NCBI GenBank assembly: GCA_020310875.1
Contig: CM035416.1
Coordinates: 2,052,906-2,116,905, forward strand
Direction: 5' to 3'
DNA from: Ceratopteris richardii
Taxonomy: Eukaryota > Streptophyta > Polypodiopsida > Polypodiales > Pteridaceae
Length of the DNA: 64,000 nt
The position numbers were made by a program, and so were the translations under genes. The notes under the pieces were generated by a model. The model was not told the DNA's origin, ran no database searches, and saw nothing but the letters and a program-made list of their open reading frames with translations. Positions 1 through 11,775 of this stretch are shown one piece after another (position 1 is the first letter of the stretch; each line of letters opens with the position of its first letter).

Positions 1-884
1 AATTGCTTCCTTCATCTGCTATTCGCTTTGTAGTTCGAGGGTATGGTAGGCTTTGCGTAGCTCTTGATATCGTGCATTAAATGAGGCGTTCTCAATGGAT
101 AGCGAGTTTAGTTGCACATGTAATTGTATAGTGGTTTGTTGGAGCATCTGGTAGTTGGTCCCCAGAGATGCGAATTCATCTCAAACTTGTGTAATGCAAG
201 CAAACATTTGGCGAAAGGCAGTGTCAATCGAGGGTGACAATATTAATGGTGGAGTGAGTGAAGATGCTGTGGGTGTGGGGGTTGATGCAAGGGGAAGGGG
301 AAAGAGGGATGGGAAAGTGGATGTAGTGGTGATTGTGGAGAAGTGTGACATGTCTAAATGGGGTGGTGAAATACATGAGGTAAGTGATGGTGCGGTGGGT
401 GGTGAAATGTCCATGTCATTGACGTGGTGTCAAGTGCAGTGACTGTGAAGAGTGGAGTGATGGTGGGTGTGTGAGTGGGTGTGAATATAGGATTTAAAAA
501 GGTTGACAATTAATTTACAGGTTTGGTTTCTCGTATTGCTTGGTGTAGAGGGGAGGATAGAGGGAATACAATGGGGTAGGGAGGTGAGACAGGTGAGAAG
601 GTCATGGGAGAGGAAATGGGAATATAGGTCTTGGGGGGATTGGGAAAGAAGGAAAGGATGGAGCGAGGAATGGATTGGGTGGAATGGTGGGAGCTAGGGA
701 AGGGAGGATAGGTGGAAGGGTTGCGAGAAGAGTTTGTGGCATTGAGGCAACTAGGGCTTCTACTACAGCACCATCAAGGAATGTGGATGGTCTAGGAGAG
801 GTAGGGTGTACAATGTTGGGAAAGATGGATGGAAACTCCAAGAAATGAGTAGGTACTGCCAAATCCTACTTTGTACCAACTCCT
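1..884 (-). pseudogene. Element F ORF3, 3' part (proline-rich region and coiled coil), broken
   Basis: Minus-strand remnant of the accessory ORF3 found after pol in the gypsy elements of this window. Reading from 884 down, it gives a proline-rich low-complexity stretch (positions 862-602 and 414-250), then the block IDTAFRQMFACITQV and a heptad-like, Leu/Gln/Glu-rich segment (about 220-1). This order matches ORF3 of elements A and C, where a Pro-rich linker is followed by a short Cys-containing block and a coiled coil. Several stops and frame changes break it, and it runs off the left edge. It is separated from its 5' half (3292-5207) by the copia relic. Function is unknown. Assignment rests on domain order and short matching blocks, so identity to the A/C family is clear but distant. 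Confidence 0.6.
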
Positions 885-1856
885 TGTTGCTTTGGAGTTG
901 ATTTGTAGGCCCTCTTAGCTTTCCAATGACACTATATAAGTGCCTATGTACTTTGGAAATGATGTGAGAAATTATTGAATAAAAAAAGACTACTTCCAAG
1001 TTGAAGGATCAATGAAAACCTTTTATTTTTTATCACACACCTACTGCTTGTTATGCTCAGTGCTTCCAGTACAGTAGGAATTAGAAACATTCCTTTTGGA
1101 GATATCAAATAAGCTTAGTGAGCTAATGATTGCAAGTGGAATCACTTAAAATGATGCACTATACATAGAGCAATCAATTTAACAATCAAATCATTACCCT
1201 CGATATTTTAGGACCTTCGTAGAGTTTGAGCAGTAGGTACTTCGACACGCTTTTCTCCAACTTTTATGAATGTATTATCTTCAAAATTTGTGAGCATGTA
1301 GAGAACTTGGATCTGATTCCAACAAGCTATAGAACATTGAAAATGGTCAAGAAGTGACTGAGATATGAGCAGTACAAGTTGATTGTTATGAATGACTATG
1401 ACAGAGAGTCCATAGATGAGAAGTATTAATCTATTGTATTAGAAAACAATGTTGTACAAGATCATAGGCATGATAATCAAAGCCTAATGATGATGAGTAG
1501 TATAGGCTATGATGTAATCCAAAATCTCTTACAATGTGGTCAAGGAGAACTTGGAAATGGAGACTTCTATCCCGAGGGTTTTTTAGACATCTTTTATAGA
1601 TGGAATATTTGAATTTGAATTTGAATCATCCATTGGCTTTCACTAAAAGGTAGTCCTCCAATCTAGGAGATATTCTCTCAAGTAGAGTCGTGACTTTTCC
1701 AACTAACAACTCCACGAGTTTAGTGGTGATCATAAATATTCTTTGCAAGTCAAAAAAACTTTTACAAATGGTAAAGGATAAAGTTTCCTAGAAATGGTTT
1801 CTATGGAGCTTCAATAAACTCTATCCAAATGTGTAGGCTTGGTATTTTCACCAATA
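885..1856 (-). repeat. LTR of internally deleted copia relic (left copy, 3' LTR)
   Basis: About 972 bp, present again as a direct repeat at 2343-3291. On the minus strand it starts TATTGGTGAAAATACC (the other copy starts TGTTGGTGCAAATACC) and ends GCAACA. A polypurine tract, GAGGGGGAGC on the minus strand, lies just outside its start at about 1857-1868. No coding potential is seen. Indels and substitutions separate the two copies, so the insertion is old. Confidence 0.7.
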
Positions 1857-2342
1857 GCTCCCCCTCAAGTCAAACATTTTGGCTTGTTCTTTCTTCTTCA
1901 ATCTTCTTGAATGTCCTGCAATCCAATCATAGACTTAAATCTAGAAAGTGTTGTACCATCTAATGCTTTAGTCAATAGTTCTGCACATTGCATGTAAGTT
2001 GATACATATGCCAACTGAATTTCCTTGCTCAATAGTTTTTCTCTCACATAATGATAGTGGACCTCTATATGCTTGGTCCTAGAATGATAAATAGGATTTT
2101 TTGCAAGATGTAGTGAGCTTGTATTATCTCCAAAAATCATTGGAGATGTAGTGTGGGAACCTAAATCTGTATACAACAATCTGATCCAAATGGCCTCTTG
2201 ACTGGCATTGTCCAATCCTCTATACTCTGCCTCTGTAGAAGACAAAGCAATAGTAGGTTACTTCTTTGAAGACCATGATATAGGTTTCTCACCTGCAAAA
2301 GATAAGTAGCCTGAGGTACTCCTTCTATCATCTTTGCAACCT
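1857..2342 (-). pseudogene. Ty1/copia RNase H fragment, the only internal sequence of the relic
   Basis: The 486 bp between the two LTR copies encode, on the minus strand, the C-terminal end of a copia polyprotein. The segment has the RNase H hallmarks DDRRSTSGYL, SSTEAEYRGL and RTKHIEVHYHYVREK, followed by the usual C-terminal region with LLTKAL. There is one stop between the DDRRSTSGYL and SSTEAEYRG blocks. No primer-binding site, gag, protease, integrase or RT is present. The 5' LTR end is fused directly to mid-RNase H, so the element lost almost its whole interior by deletion and cannot move itself. It sits inside ORF3 of element F. Confidence 0.85.
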
Positions 2343-3291
2343 TGTTGCTTCAAACTTGAGTTGTAGGCCCTCTTAGCTTTCCAATGACACTATATAAGTG
2401 CCTATGTACTTTGGAAATGATGTGAGAAATTATTGAATCAAAACAGACTACTTCCAAGTTGAAGGATCAATGAAAGCCTTCTATTTTTTATCACACACCT
2501 CTTGCTTGTTATGTTCAATGCTTCCAGTACAGTAGGAATTAGAAACATTCTTTTTGGAGATTTCAAATGATTCCAAGTGGAATCACTTAAAATGATGCAC
2601 TATACATAGAGCAATCAATTTAGCAATCAAGTCATTACCCCCGATATTTTAGGACCTCTGTAGAGTTTCACCAGTAGGTACTTTGATGCGCTTTTCTCCA
2701 AATTTATTGAATGTATTGTCTTCAAAATTTGTGACCCTGTAGAGAACTTGGAGCTGATTGCAACAAGCTATAAGACATTGAAAATGGTAAAGAAATGACT
2801 GAGATATGAGCAATACAAGTTGACTGTTATGAATGAATATGACAGAGAGGCCATAGATGAGAAGTATTAATCTATTGTATTAGAACACAATGTTGTACAA
2901 GATCATAGGCATGATAATCAAAGCCTAATGATGATGAGTACTATAGGCTATGATGTAAGCCTTACTCTCTTACAATGTGGTCAAGGAGAACTTGGGAATG
3001 GAGACTTCTATCGCGCGGGTCGTTTAGAGATCTTTTATAGATGGAATATTTGAATTTGAATCCTCCATTGGCTCTCACTAAAAAGTAGTCCTCCAATCTA
3101 GGAGATATTCTCTCAAGTAGATTCATGACTTTTCCAACTAACAAGTCCACGAGTTTAGTGGTGATTACAAATATTCTTTTCAAGTCAAAAAAACTTTTAC
3201 AAATGGTAAAGGATAAAGTTTCCTAGCAATGGTTTCTATGGAGCTTCAATAAACTCTAGCCAAATGTGTAGGCTTGGTATTTGCACCAACA
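2343..3291 (-). repeat. LTR of internally deleted copia relic (right copy, 5' LTR)
   Basis: About 949 bp direct repeat of 885-1856. It begins TGTTGG on the minus strand at 3291 and ends GCAACA at 2343, where RNase H sequence follows with no primer-binding site. The flanking 5-mers (880-884 CTCCT and 3292-3296 TATAG) do not match, so I cannot show a target-site duplication. Confidence 0.7.
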
Positions 3292-5207
3292 TATAGGAGA
3301 GACTGGAGGGGAGGGGAGGTGAAAGAGGAGCAGGTGGTGTGGTGGGTACTTCGATGGTGCTAGTGGTAGTTACAGTAGAAGGATGAGGCGGGGAGTCGAT
3401 GACTATGGTCGCTTCTTCAAGTTGGTCTTCCGGAGTAAGTCGTGCTTCCCTAGCATGTTGTGAAGATTGGGCATCCGTTGGCATGCCAATATACTGATGC
3501 GGTTTTGATAACAAACGGATTCGTCGTGGGTCGAACTTCGATAGTGGTTTCCCCTGCAAATAGCGAAGTGCTTCATTGGTTCTGATTGATTTAACCAATT
3601 TTCTGAAACCTTGAATGTAAGCTTCTTCAAATCCTCCTGTAACGAGTTCCTATTCTAAAATCGCTTGACTTTCTTCTTCTAAGAGTTGTCTGTGTGCCCA
3701 AACTGCTTGCATAGTGCGGTATAGTTTCTTGATTGCCCAAGTTTAGGTAGCAACTTCAAAGGTGTTGTCTTCATACGTACTCGTGTCACCTTGAGCCTCC
3801 GTTTGCTGTTCTTGTTCATCATTCAGCACTTCCTCTTGAGAGTCGTGGCTACCCTGACTAGCTTCATCATCTCCGTCTTTATTGTTGGTTTCTATCCTCT
3901 CTCCTTCTGAGCTAGAGACTACTTGCTCTTGTGGTTTATCAAAGGGTGTGGTACAGTAACTGGGACGTTCATACTCCTATGAGAAAAATTGTCCTTCTGA
4001 AAATTGGAATTCACTCGAGAAAGCATTATGCATTTCAAAATCAAAAGTGGTATTCGTTTTTTGTTCTGCCTCCAGATTAGGTATAGGGAAAGTGAATGCT
4101 TCCGCACCGATGGTGGTGGGATTTATGTTGCTCTAGTGGTGGGTTCCTGGAGTGTGGTTGCCTGAGAAGTAACACTACTTGCAGTACCTTCTGTGATAAT
4201 CGATTGTGAAAGGCGTATACATATAGGTTGTATAAGTGGGGGGGGGGTTTGTTGGTGACTGTTCTGGAGACAGCTGAGGTGACACAGACTCTGGGACTTG
4301 CAAACATGGGATAGATACGTGCATGCATTTGCCTGCCCATCCCTTGCTAGCTTTTGTGGCTTTATTGGCAGTTCCTTTGAATGCCTTCAATTCTTCACTA
4401 GTCATTATGTGTTCTATAGGAAAATCATATGCAAAACACATATAGACAATTCGACTAAGAGCGCAACATCCATTGATGAATTTTTTTCTTTCCCATCTCT
4501 GTTGAGCTAAATACAATTGATCAATGATCCAACTTGCAAGATCTATGGTTTGGGGCCCATACATATGCGTAACGACTTAGAGAGTTTAGGTGTAATGGCC
4601 AAAATGTCTTCTCGTTTGACAACATCACCATGCTTCATCAGCTCTGGAATAAGCCTTTCGTGCTCTGTAGGTGTGTGGGTCCCATGAATCTTAATTGCTG
4701 CCTAAATGAGGTCTTTTGAAAGATAGAACCTTCTGAAAGGGGGATCATTTACTAAACATGGAAGAATGGAAGTTCCCGACAAGTCCTTGTTCTCGGAGGC
4801 TATAAGTGTGGTCACCAAGTAGTAGCATCTATAAAAATCAGGTTTGGGTAACGGGTCATCTGAAGTATTTTGCGAAACCTGCTCTAGCCCAAATGTGCTT
4901 TAACTCTTTTGTATTTTGGAGCGCTTCAAATTCTCTAGAGAAAAATTGATACTTGCCCCACTTAATATTGTCAAAAGTCAGCGTGGCATCAAAAATGAAG
5001 TCTGCATCTTCTAAGAGTCCTGCTAAACCTTGGAACCAATGAGAATTAAAGTGAACTTTTTCGGTGTATCCTAAGAATCATCAATCAACATCCTAAGAAG
5101 CCTTGAAACTCTAGCGGTTGTAACGTAGGATGTGGTTCAGCCAGTAGTTCACAAAAATTGACCACAGTTGCATTGGGCCCAGCTGAAGATTGTCCTTCTG
5201 TTTGCAT
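3292..5207 (-). pseudogene. Element F ORF3, 5' part (N-terminal domain), broken
   Basis: Minus-strand relic of the same ORF3 as in elements A, C and E. The likely start is the ATG at about 5207-5205, giving MQTEGQSSAGPN, which aligns with the ORF3 N-terminus of A. About 4564-4380 encodes WIIDQLYLAQQRW and GCCALSRIVYMCFAYDFPIE, matching WIIDQIHLAHQRW and GCCALTKIIYRCLAYDVPIQ in A. About 3730-3500 encodes a block starting IKKLYRTMQAV, matching IKRLYRTMQLVQEQ, then the Pro-rich start. Several stops and frameshifts interrupt it. No pol is found upstream (to the right), so F is truncated near 5.2 kb. F is the most divergent copy here. It therefore shows which ORF3 blocks are conserved. Confidence 0.7.
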
Positions 5208-7896
5208 GATGAGTGATGTGAATGTGGAGAAGATCTACTACAAAAGATTAGCACACATTAGGGGAAAAAATGAACCCTGCATGGGCCTTGTAAGGATTCC
5301 TAATTTTAAGGGATTAAGCCTAATCTTGTTCTTGCTTGAGGGAACAAAGTGCATTTAATAGAGCACTTTTTAGTAGGCAAGACTAGGCTTTTTTTTAGGC
5401 CCAAGTAGGTTCATCTCTCTCTTCTGTAAAAGAAAGAGAGAGAGAATCCACTTTACACATCATCAAGTCTGTCCATCTTTGTGAATAAAAAAATGAATTT
5501 TTTTTGAAAAGTCACACAGTTAGTTATTGCTTACTAAAAAGGGCCCATTTCTTAATATACATGTCAGAAGTTACTTTTTTTTATGGATTTTTTAATAAAA
5601 TCACTCAAAATAGTTCTTTTTTCAAACTGCTCCAAAAGTAAAGTGCCACATCATCAAACTCGTAACTTTCCCTACCTCAAAAAATGAGTTTTTCAAATTT
5701 TTATCATTTTCACTCACAGAGAATGGAAAACCTCACCCTGACCCATATACATATCAAAAAAGCAATTTTCTCTATGTATAGATACTTCTTAGTCCATTAT
5801 ACATGTTATTTTGATTCTCTTCTATCTTTCTCTCTCTTACCTCTTGAATTCTAGCAGCCATGGGGTACTGAAACAATTTCCTCCAAGGAGAAGATGTAAC
5901 AATAATAGAACCACTCACAAAGAACTTTTTCTCCCATGAGATGACAATATTCATGTCCAAGTAGGTGGTTCATTCTTTCTTTGTGATCAAAGATGTACAA
6001 TTCATTTTACTTTCCAGTATTCATCTACTATTTTTCAGGAGGAAAAGCACACAATACCATCATTGGAAGCTCTTTCATGTGGAGTGGGAGGACACAGACA
6101 CCATATTCTTCTAATGAGGTATATATTTTTCTTGATTCTCATATTTGCAAAAGAATTAAACCAATATTTCCTTTGCATAGGTAATTCATCTAAGAAATAA
6201 GTGCTTCATCAACACCAAAGAAGCACTTTAAATTGTTAATAGTTTCTCTTGCTTCTCCTTCTTTTCAAAAGAATGACACCAATATTACACAGTATGGATA
6301 GGAAAATGTGTGTGGAAGCATTTCTCCATGATTATAGAAGTTATTCATTAGGAACATGAATTATAAAGAGGACATGATTGATATTGCCACATAGTACTTA
6401 CACATAAAAGAAAATATGCCTAGGTATGTTTAGCATGCAACCATGACTAAGGAGTCAATGAAGAAATCATATCCTTAGTTTATGAAGAACTCATATACAT
6501 ATGCTTCTGTTTGTACAAAACAATAAATAAATAAATTTTTAATCTATAGAGGCTTCAAAAATCAATGTTCTTCTTCTAGAATAAAATCTACCTCTACTAA
6601 TTTTCTTTTCATATCCCTTTTGAATTTGATTTTATATATGTTTATCTTTTTTCTACATGTTGTGGTGATAGGCTCAAATTCATATTAAAGATACTAATCA
6701 TCAATGACTTGGAATAGTGAAAGGTAAGGTACATTCTACATTCAGATGTTGTTTATTTCTTTAAATTGTGCTCATTTTATTCAGTGAAATATTACATCTT
6801 GTATTGTCATATGGAGAATCTTGATGTATCGATTTTTATTAGTCAAGATTCTAGTACAGTAGTGATGGAAAAGTCCCACTATAGATCTAATAGTAATTTC
6901 TTAAAAAGTACATGTCATATTAGTGGTTCTATGCATGTTGACTAGTTGGAATAATACTCACTTGCTTTTCTTCAAATAACTTTTGCAAGAGTTTGACTAT
7001 TAGAAATGTTTTCATGAAATTACAACACAACATTGCAAGTGAAAATTGGAGGTTATCAGCAATTCCTTTGCATCATGATCAATGTCATGCACACAAAGTA
7101 TTTTAGGGTTCAACTTGGAACTCAAGTTACATAAGAGGCATCATTGATTATTTTATACTAACAAGTTTTTGTGGTATATCCTATCCATGCTCAAGGTACA
7201 TAATGACCACCTTGGATGAAGCTCCATCACAGAGGATGAAGTGGTCTACATGCAACAGAGGTCACCATACAATCATAGAGTGGCTCAATATGACAGAGTG
7301 AAGTCGATTAAGAATATCAAAATAGTTCATACCCTCATCCATAGAATCATTCTTGTGAGCATGATGAAGATCAACTGCCAGAGATGTGACCATTCATAAA
7401 AAGATTCTAAGGACATGCACAAAGGGGAATAATAGATCCACTAATCATTGGTGATGAACCATTTGAGCTCAATCTACCTCCAAATGGAACATGGCTGATG
7501 AAACATGCATGAAGTAACCATTCCAAGTCATCCAAAAAGGAGACCTTCAAGGAATCATCATGAAACATATGCATATTCCAACATCATATCAAGTAGAGGC
7601 TATAAAGTCACTACTATAAGGTCAAAGAACACTACCCACATATGAGAAAAGAAACATATTCCATAAATTGTGTCACAATGTCAATCAAGGCATAGATGTA
7701 AAATGAATAAGAACTACCAACCACATCATAGATCATATGTAGCACAACCTAAAGTTTCTCCTAATGCAAAAGAAACAAAAAAGTGAGCAAACGTTATCGA
7801 TCCTTAGTGATTCAAAGTTAATGCACTAGACTTTGGATATAATCAATAGCACTTCAAGCCATCCAAGAGGAAGGAGATGCATTCCTTACTTCTATT
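5208..7896. other. AT-rich intergenic DNA, no gene supported
   Basis: Mostly A+T-rich sequence with short frames of no recognisable family. It contains a small GA run near 5440-5455 and several T-runs. I see no retroelement protein, tRNA or convincing exon. It may be old, unrecognisable repeat DNA. Confidence 0.5.
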
Positions 7897-7929
7897 TTGA
7901 AAGATATTGACTTGTGTGTAGCTCATGTG

Positions 7930-8220
7930 AAGATGATGACCATACAACCAAAGAAACTAGATGGGACCATACATGATTATGTAATCATTCTTGTTGAAGA
8001 GATACATTTTGTAAAATCACATTTCCATTATAATAATCTACTTTTCATCATCTTTCTTACACATGCTCAAGTCCACATTGATCTATATCATATGTTCATA
8101 ATTGTATCCACTTGCGTAAAGATGGTATGTGTGCAAAACAAATCCCTTAGAATCAAAACTAGTATTTGCATTGTTCAACTAGGTTGTGCATATAATAAGG
8201 TCCATGAACCTAAAATTTGA
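7930..8220. repeat. Diverged direct duplication, copy 1
   Basis: About 290 bp resembling 8945-9235 in the same orientation. Shared blocks include CTTTCTTACACATGCTCAA and CCACATTGATCTATATCATA. A 107-codon frame (7897-8220) covers it, but the second copy does not preserve the frame and the product matches nothing I recognise, so I do not call a gene. Confidence 0.6.
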
Positions 8221-8612
8221 AAGAAAGGAGTTGTATTGTCACTAACCACATCATATTCAAATGTCCTAGGAAGAAGATACAAGCTGGGTTTAAGACTTCC
8301 ACGATCACCATTCCACATCAAAAGATCATCATCTGAGTCAGAAAAGGAGTACTATCCATCATGAGAATCATGCCCTTGATTCTTTAGCTAGATATACTAC
8401 AAACCCTTTCTAGTACCATCATGGATATCCATCATCATCGTGTTCCATTACAACATATAAAGAACTCTAAAAAGACCAATAACTATGAAGATTCAATTTC
8501 CAAAAAATCTCACAGTTACATAGCTACTTCTCGTGGAACTTATCGCTTTGAGAGGGAGGTGATGTCATAAACACAAAGGAAACCAGTGTAAAACCATAAA
8601 TTCTATGAAAAT
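8221..8612. other. Unassigned DNA between duplication and fold-back
   Basis: No gene or element recognised. Moderately A+T-rich. Confidence 0.4.
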
Positions 8613-8875
8613 GTTTATATCTCATGAATGGTTTAGATTTTTGAGAAATGAATGTTACCATCACGTCCGGAACACACAAAAACCCTAAGATTGAAAGTTG
8701 TAGAGGCCTATCCCGCGTTTCTGTGGCTGCCCCTTTTCTGGTGCTTTTTGAGGTTACCAAGGCTCTAGATGTCAGAATTAGACAGATAAACAGTCAATCT
8801 TAGGGTTTTTGTGTGTTCCGAACGTGATGGTAGCATCCATTTCTTCAAAATCTAAACGATTCATGAGATATAAAC
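8613..8875. mobile_element. Fold-back (MITE-like) element 1
   Basis: Two arms of about 82 bp (8613-8694 and 8794-8875) are near-perfect reverse complements around a loop of about 100 bp. Each arm carries AACACACAAAAACCCTAAGA or its complement with only a few mismatches. The loop holds GTAGAGGCCTATCCC, which resembles the loop of the second fold-back at 9233-9430. No transposase is present, so this would be non-autonomous. Confidence 0.75.
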
Positions 8876-8944
8876 CCTTTTTTAGTGCTTTGAGGTCATG
8901 CAAGGTCATCAAATGGTGGAAATAAGTATTACTTCTTGCAAATT

Positions 8945-9235
8945 TTAGGGAAATTATGCAACCCAGGAACTTGATAGGAGCATATATGACTATGTGATCA
9001 TTCTTCTCGAAGAGATGTTTTGTAATGTGAAATTATCTCATTGGTAATATACTTTTTCATAACCTTTCTTACACATGCTCAACTCCACATTGATCTATAT
9101 CATATGTTCACAATCATATGCACTCAAGTCAACATGCTATGTGTGCAGAGCAAATCATTTATGGTTATAAACTCATTTTTCCATTGGTAAATTGAGTTGA
9201 GCACATAATTAGTTTCATGGACCTTCAATTTTTAA
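8945..9235. repeat. Diverged direct duplication, copy 2
   Basis: Imperfect second copy of 7930-8220. It lies between the two fold-back elements, suggesting that a longer repeat unit was duplicated or that the fold-backs inserted near duplicate ends. Confidence 0.6.
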
Positions 9236-9430
9236 TAATAAAGATTCATATCCACTAGAAATAAACTTGCATGGCCTCAAAAGCACAAAAAAAGTTCATC
9301 CATAGAAACACACAATAGGCCTCTACAAAACTTTTGCAAAGACATATCCCATGTTTCTATGCCTCCTCTTTTTTGATACTTTTGAGGCCATGCAAGGTTA
9401 TTTTTAGTGGATATGAAACTTTATTATTTA
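9233..9430. mobile_element. Fold-back (MITE-like) element 2
   Basis: Arms at about 9233-9285 and 9377-9430 are reverse complements. One has CATATCCACTA and TTGCATGGCCTCAAAAG; the other has CTTTTGAGGCCATGCAA and TAGTGGATATG. The loop of about 90 bp includes AGGCCTCTACAAAAC and TATCCCATGTTTCTATG, related to the loop of fold-back 1. It is non-coding. Confidence 0.75.
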
Positions 9431-10395
9431 GATTTTTAGAGCCGTGGAACTTATTTCTAACAAGTCACTTACTCTATAGTGATCCATGCATATAACTTCT
9501 GCAATGGGAGCCAGTATAAACAAACATAGTCACATGAGATAAAATAGTTTGTAAAATATAATTTAGGATAATATCCTCATGTCTAGCATTCTTGTTGTGC
9601 CTCTATACCCCGCATAAGGCAGAAATCCCCCTTGGAACTCCTCCCATTAAGGTTCTATGGGGAAATTCCATGGCACCAGAGGGCCTTTATTTTCAGCTTG
9701 AATGGCATTCAAATTGGCACTTTTATGCCCCACTTACCTCATGGCATCAATCATAAAGACCATTTATTACCATAAATTTTCACATATAAAACTCATCTAG
9801 CTTAGAAGTTAAGGTTCCATGGATGTTTGTACTCTCAAAGTGGTTTCTCCTCATAATGGGGGCCTTATAACTTAGAGCACCATGGATCATTTGTGGTACT
9901 TGAGGAGTAAGTATTGAGTATACCTAACATGAATGGCCTTTTTTAGTTATATCCTTTGTAATTTCAAACTTTAAAAATGATCATCTATTGAGAAAATTAA
10001 CCAATAAAATGTCAATTATTGTGAACTTGAACATACTCTATATAAAAGCGAAAATTGAATAATCACCAAGAGAAATTATAAATGCACAGTTGTAGACTAC
10101 AAAAATGTGAGAGTAGACATGTTTTCATTACAAATATCAAATCTTACAAAATTTACAAATTATTGGTATCAATGATTGTACAACTTGAAGTGCTTGCAAA
10201 TGCAAGAACGCATCACAAAATTTGCGATGCTCATCCATGATGTAAAGTATTTCTAGACCAATTCTAGATCAATAGGATTTTTAGATATCTTAGTAGGAGA
10301 GAAGGGATGAGAGAAGAAGGTATATACAATATCTAACATGAATCGATTGTCCTACTTTTTACAAGGTTCTTGAAAGTGCAAAAACCATGAGATAC
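9431..10395. other. Intergenic DNA, no gene supported
   Basis: No recognisable coding block, RNA gene or repeat border. A+T-rich. Confidence 0.5.
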
Positions 10396-11775
10396 AATGA
10401 CTAGGGCCCAAGAAGTGTCATTATCAGGTTGCAAAAGAACTATGACAATGAGAGTTCTATTCCATCTTTGCTCCATCATTTTGTATTCCATCCTTCTGCT
10501 CATCTGTAATCAATTTGCAAGAAATTGAAGTCATTAAAGTAAAATAAACAATAATGAAAAGATTACTTTAACAAAAGCACAAAACATTTCTCACCTTATG
10601 TCCTTGAATTTTGAATTTGGATTGAATTAGGCCTTCAAACCCCATAATCATCAAGTGTTCTCTCAGATTAGCCAAGGTCCAATGATTATTCACTAAAATA
10701 GTTTCTGTTTCATTATCAAGCAATCTAAGCTTTATTTCAAATGAATGTAAAGATCCCTTTGAACTTTGAAATGGTATCCATTTGCCAAGTTTGCACATCC
10801 AACGATCATAGTAGAATCTAATGTATAATGAAGTACGTTGTTTCAAATATCGAAGTCCTATACCTGTTCCACCTATTTTACAAAGATATTTATCACCTTT
10901 TGCAATTCATTCTATCAAACCCCAATCTTCACCAAGAAGACTTTCGACTTGCTCATATGTGATATCTTTACACATGAACATGGTGGAAGTCTCTTGGAAT
11001 GAGAATCCTTGGAATAAATATACAAAACAATGAATGGGAAAAGACCAGTGCAAACCTACAAACCTAGACACTTTTGTGAATTTCAAAGAGTTATGTATAT
11101 CCATTACCATCTTCTGCTTCAAAGGTGATACAGACCATATATCAGGTTTTGGCCACTCCAAGCTAAGAAGAGAATGTACTTCAATTCTCGCTAACCTTCC
11201 AAAACCATTCATTGTAGAGGGTACAACATATCTATGTGTGTAAAAGAAAACTCTATCATGGTAAAGTTGAGCGAGAGATATTTCTGGAAAGACTAGTGCA
11301 CCAACATCTGCATGCAATGCCTAGAAAGTACTTGTAAGACTATGAAGTGGTTGCTCTTCCACCAAAGTAGAAGGAAATATATCTGAAACAAACAAAAACA
11401 TATCTAAATAGTTCAGAAATATATCTGACACAAGAAAACATAAAATATTGTAGAGTAATACTTACAATTCATAGGATATCTCATTCTACTAGAGTTTTCA
11501 AGTTTCATAGGTGCCATTGTAAAAACATGTTGTACAATAGCAACCATCCTATTGTCTCTATGCTTCTTGAAACCAAGTAACTTTCCCTTCCAATGAAGAT
11601 CTAAGTTTCCATGATCTCTAACTCGATGAGGCCCAACTCTAGAGGGTTGCATGTACACCCATGCACCTTTGGAGTACTCATGTGATAGCCACTGTCCATC
11701 TGTGGCTTTGATATTGTGACATCTTAATGTGAGGATTTCATCTTTCGGTCACCTAGAAGCTTTAGCTGTTGCCAT
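10396..11775 (-). pseudogene. Spliced host-type gene relic, family not recognised, three in-frame stops
   Basis: Three exons can be read on the minus strand. Exon 1 is 11775-11466, from an ATG, ending at donor GTAAGTATT. Exon 2 is 11382-10595, entered after TTTGTTTCAG and left at donor GTGAG. Exon 3 starts at 10503 after TTGATTACAG; its end is uncertain. Splicing keeps one frame through exons 1 and 2, about 365 codons, broken by TGA at 11751-11749, TAG at 11323-11321 and TGA at 10909-10907. Blocks such as GNLDLHWKGKLLGFKKHR and GFGRLARIEVHSLLSLEWP are compositionally protein-like and do not resemble retroelement proteins. I do not recognise the family. The frame continues smoothly across each stop, which argues for a once-real gene. 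It could be a decayed single gene or a captured fragment. Confidence 0.6.

Noticed and set aside
880..3296. Target-site duplication for the copia relic
   Set aside because: Flanking 5-mers CTCCT and TATAG do not match, and shifting the boundary by a few bases does not rescue it.
7897..8220. 107-codon frame as a host gene
   Set aside because: It lies in a duplicated AT-rich repeat, the frame is not kept in the second copy and no family is recognisable.
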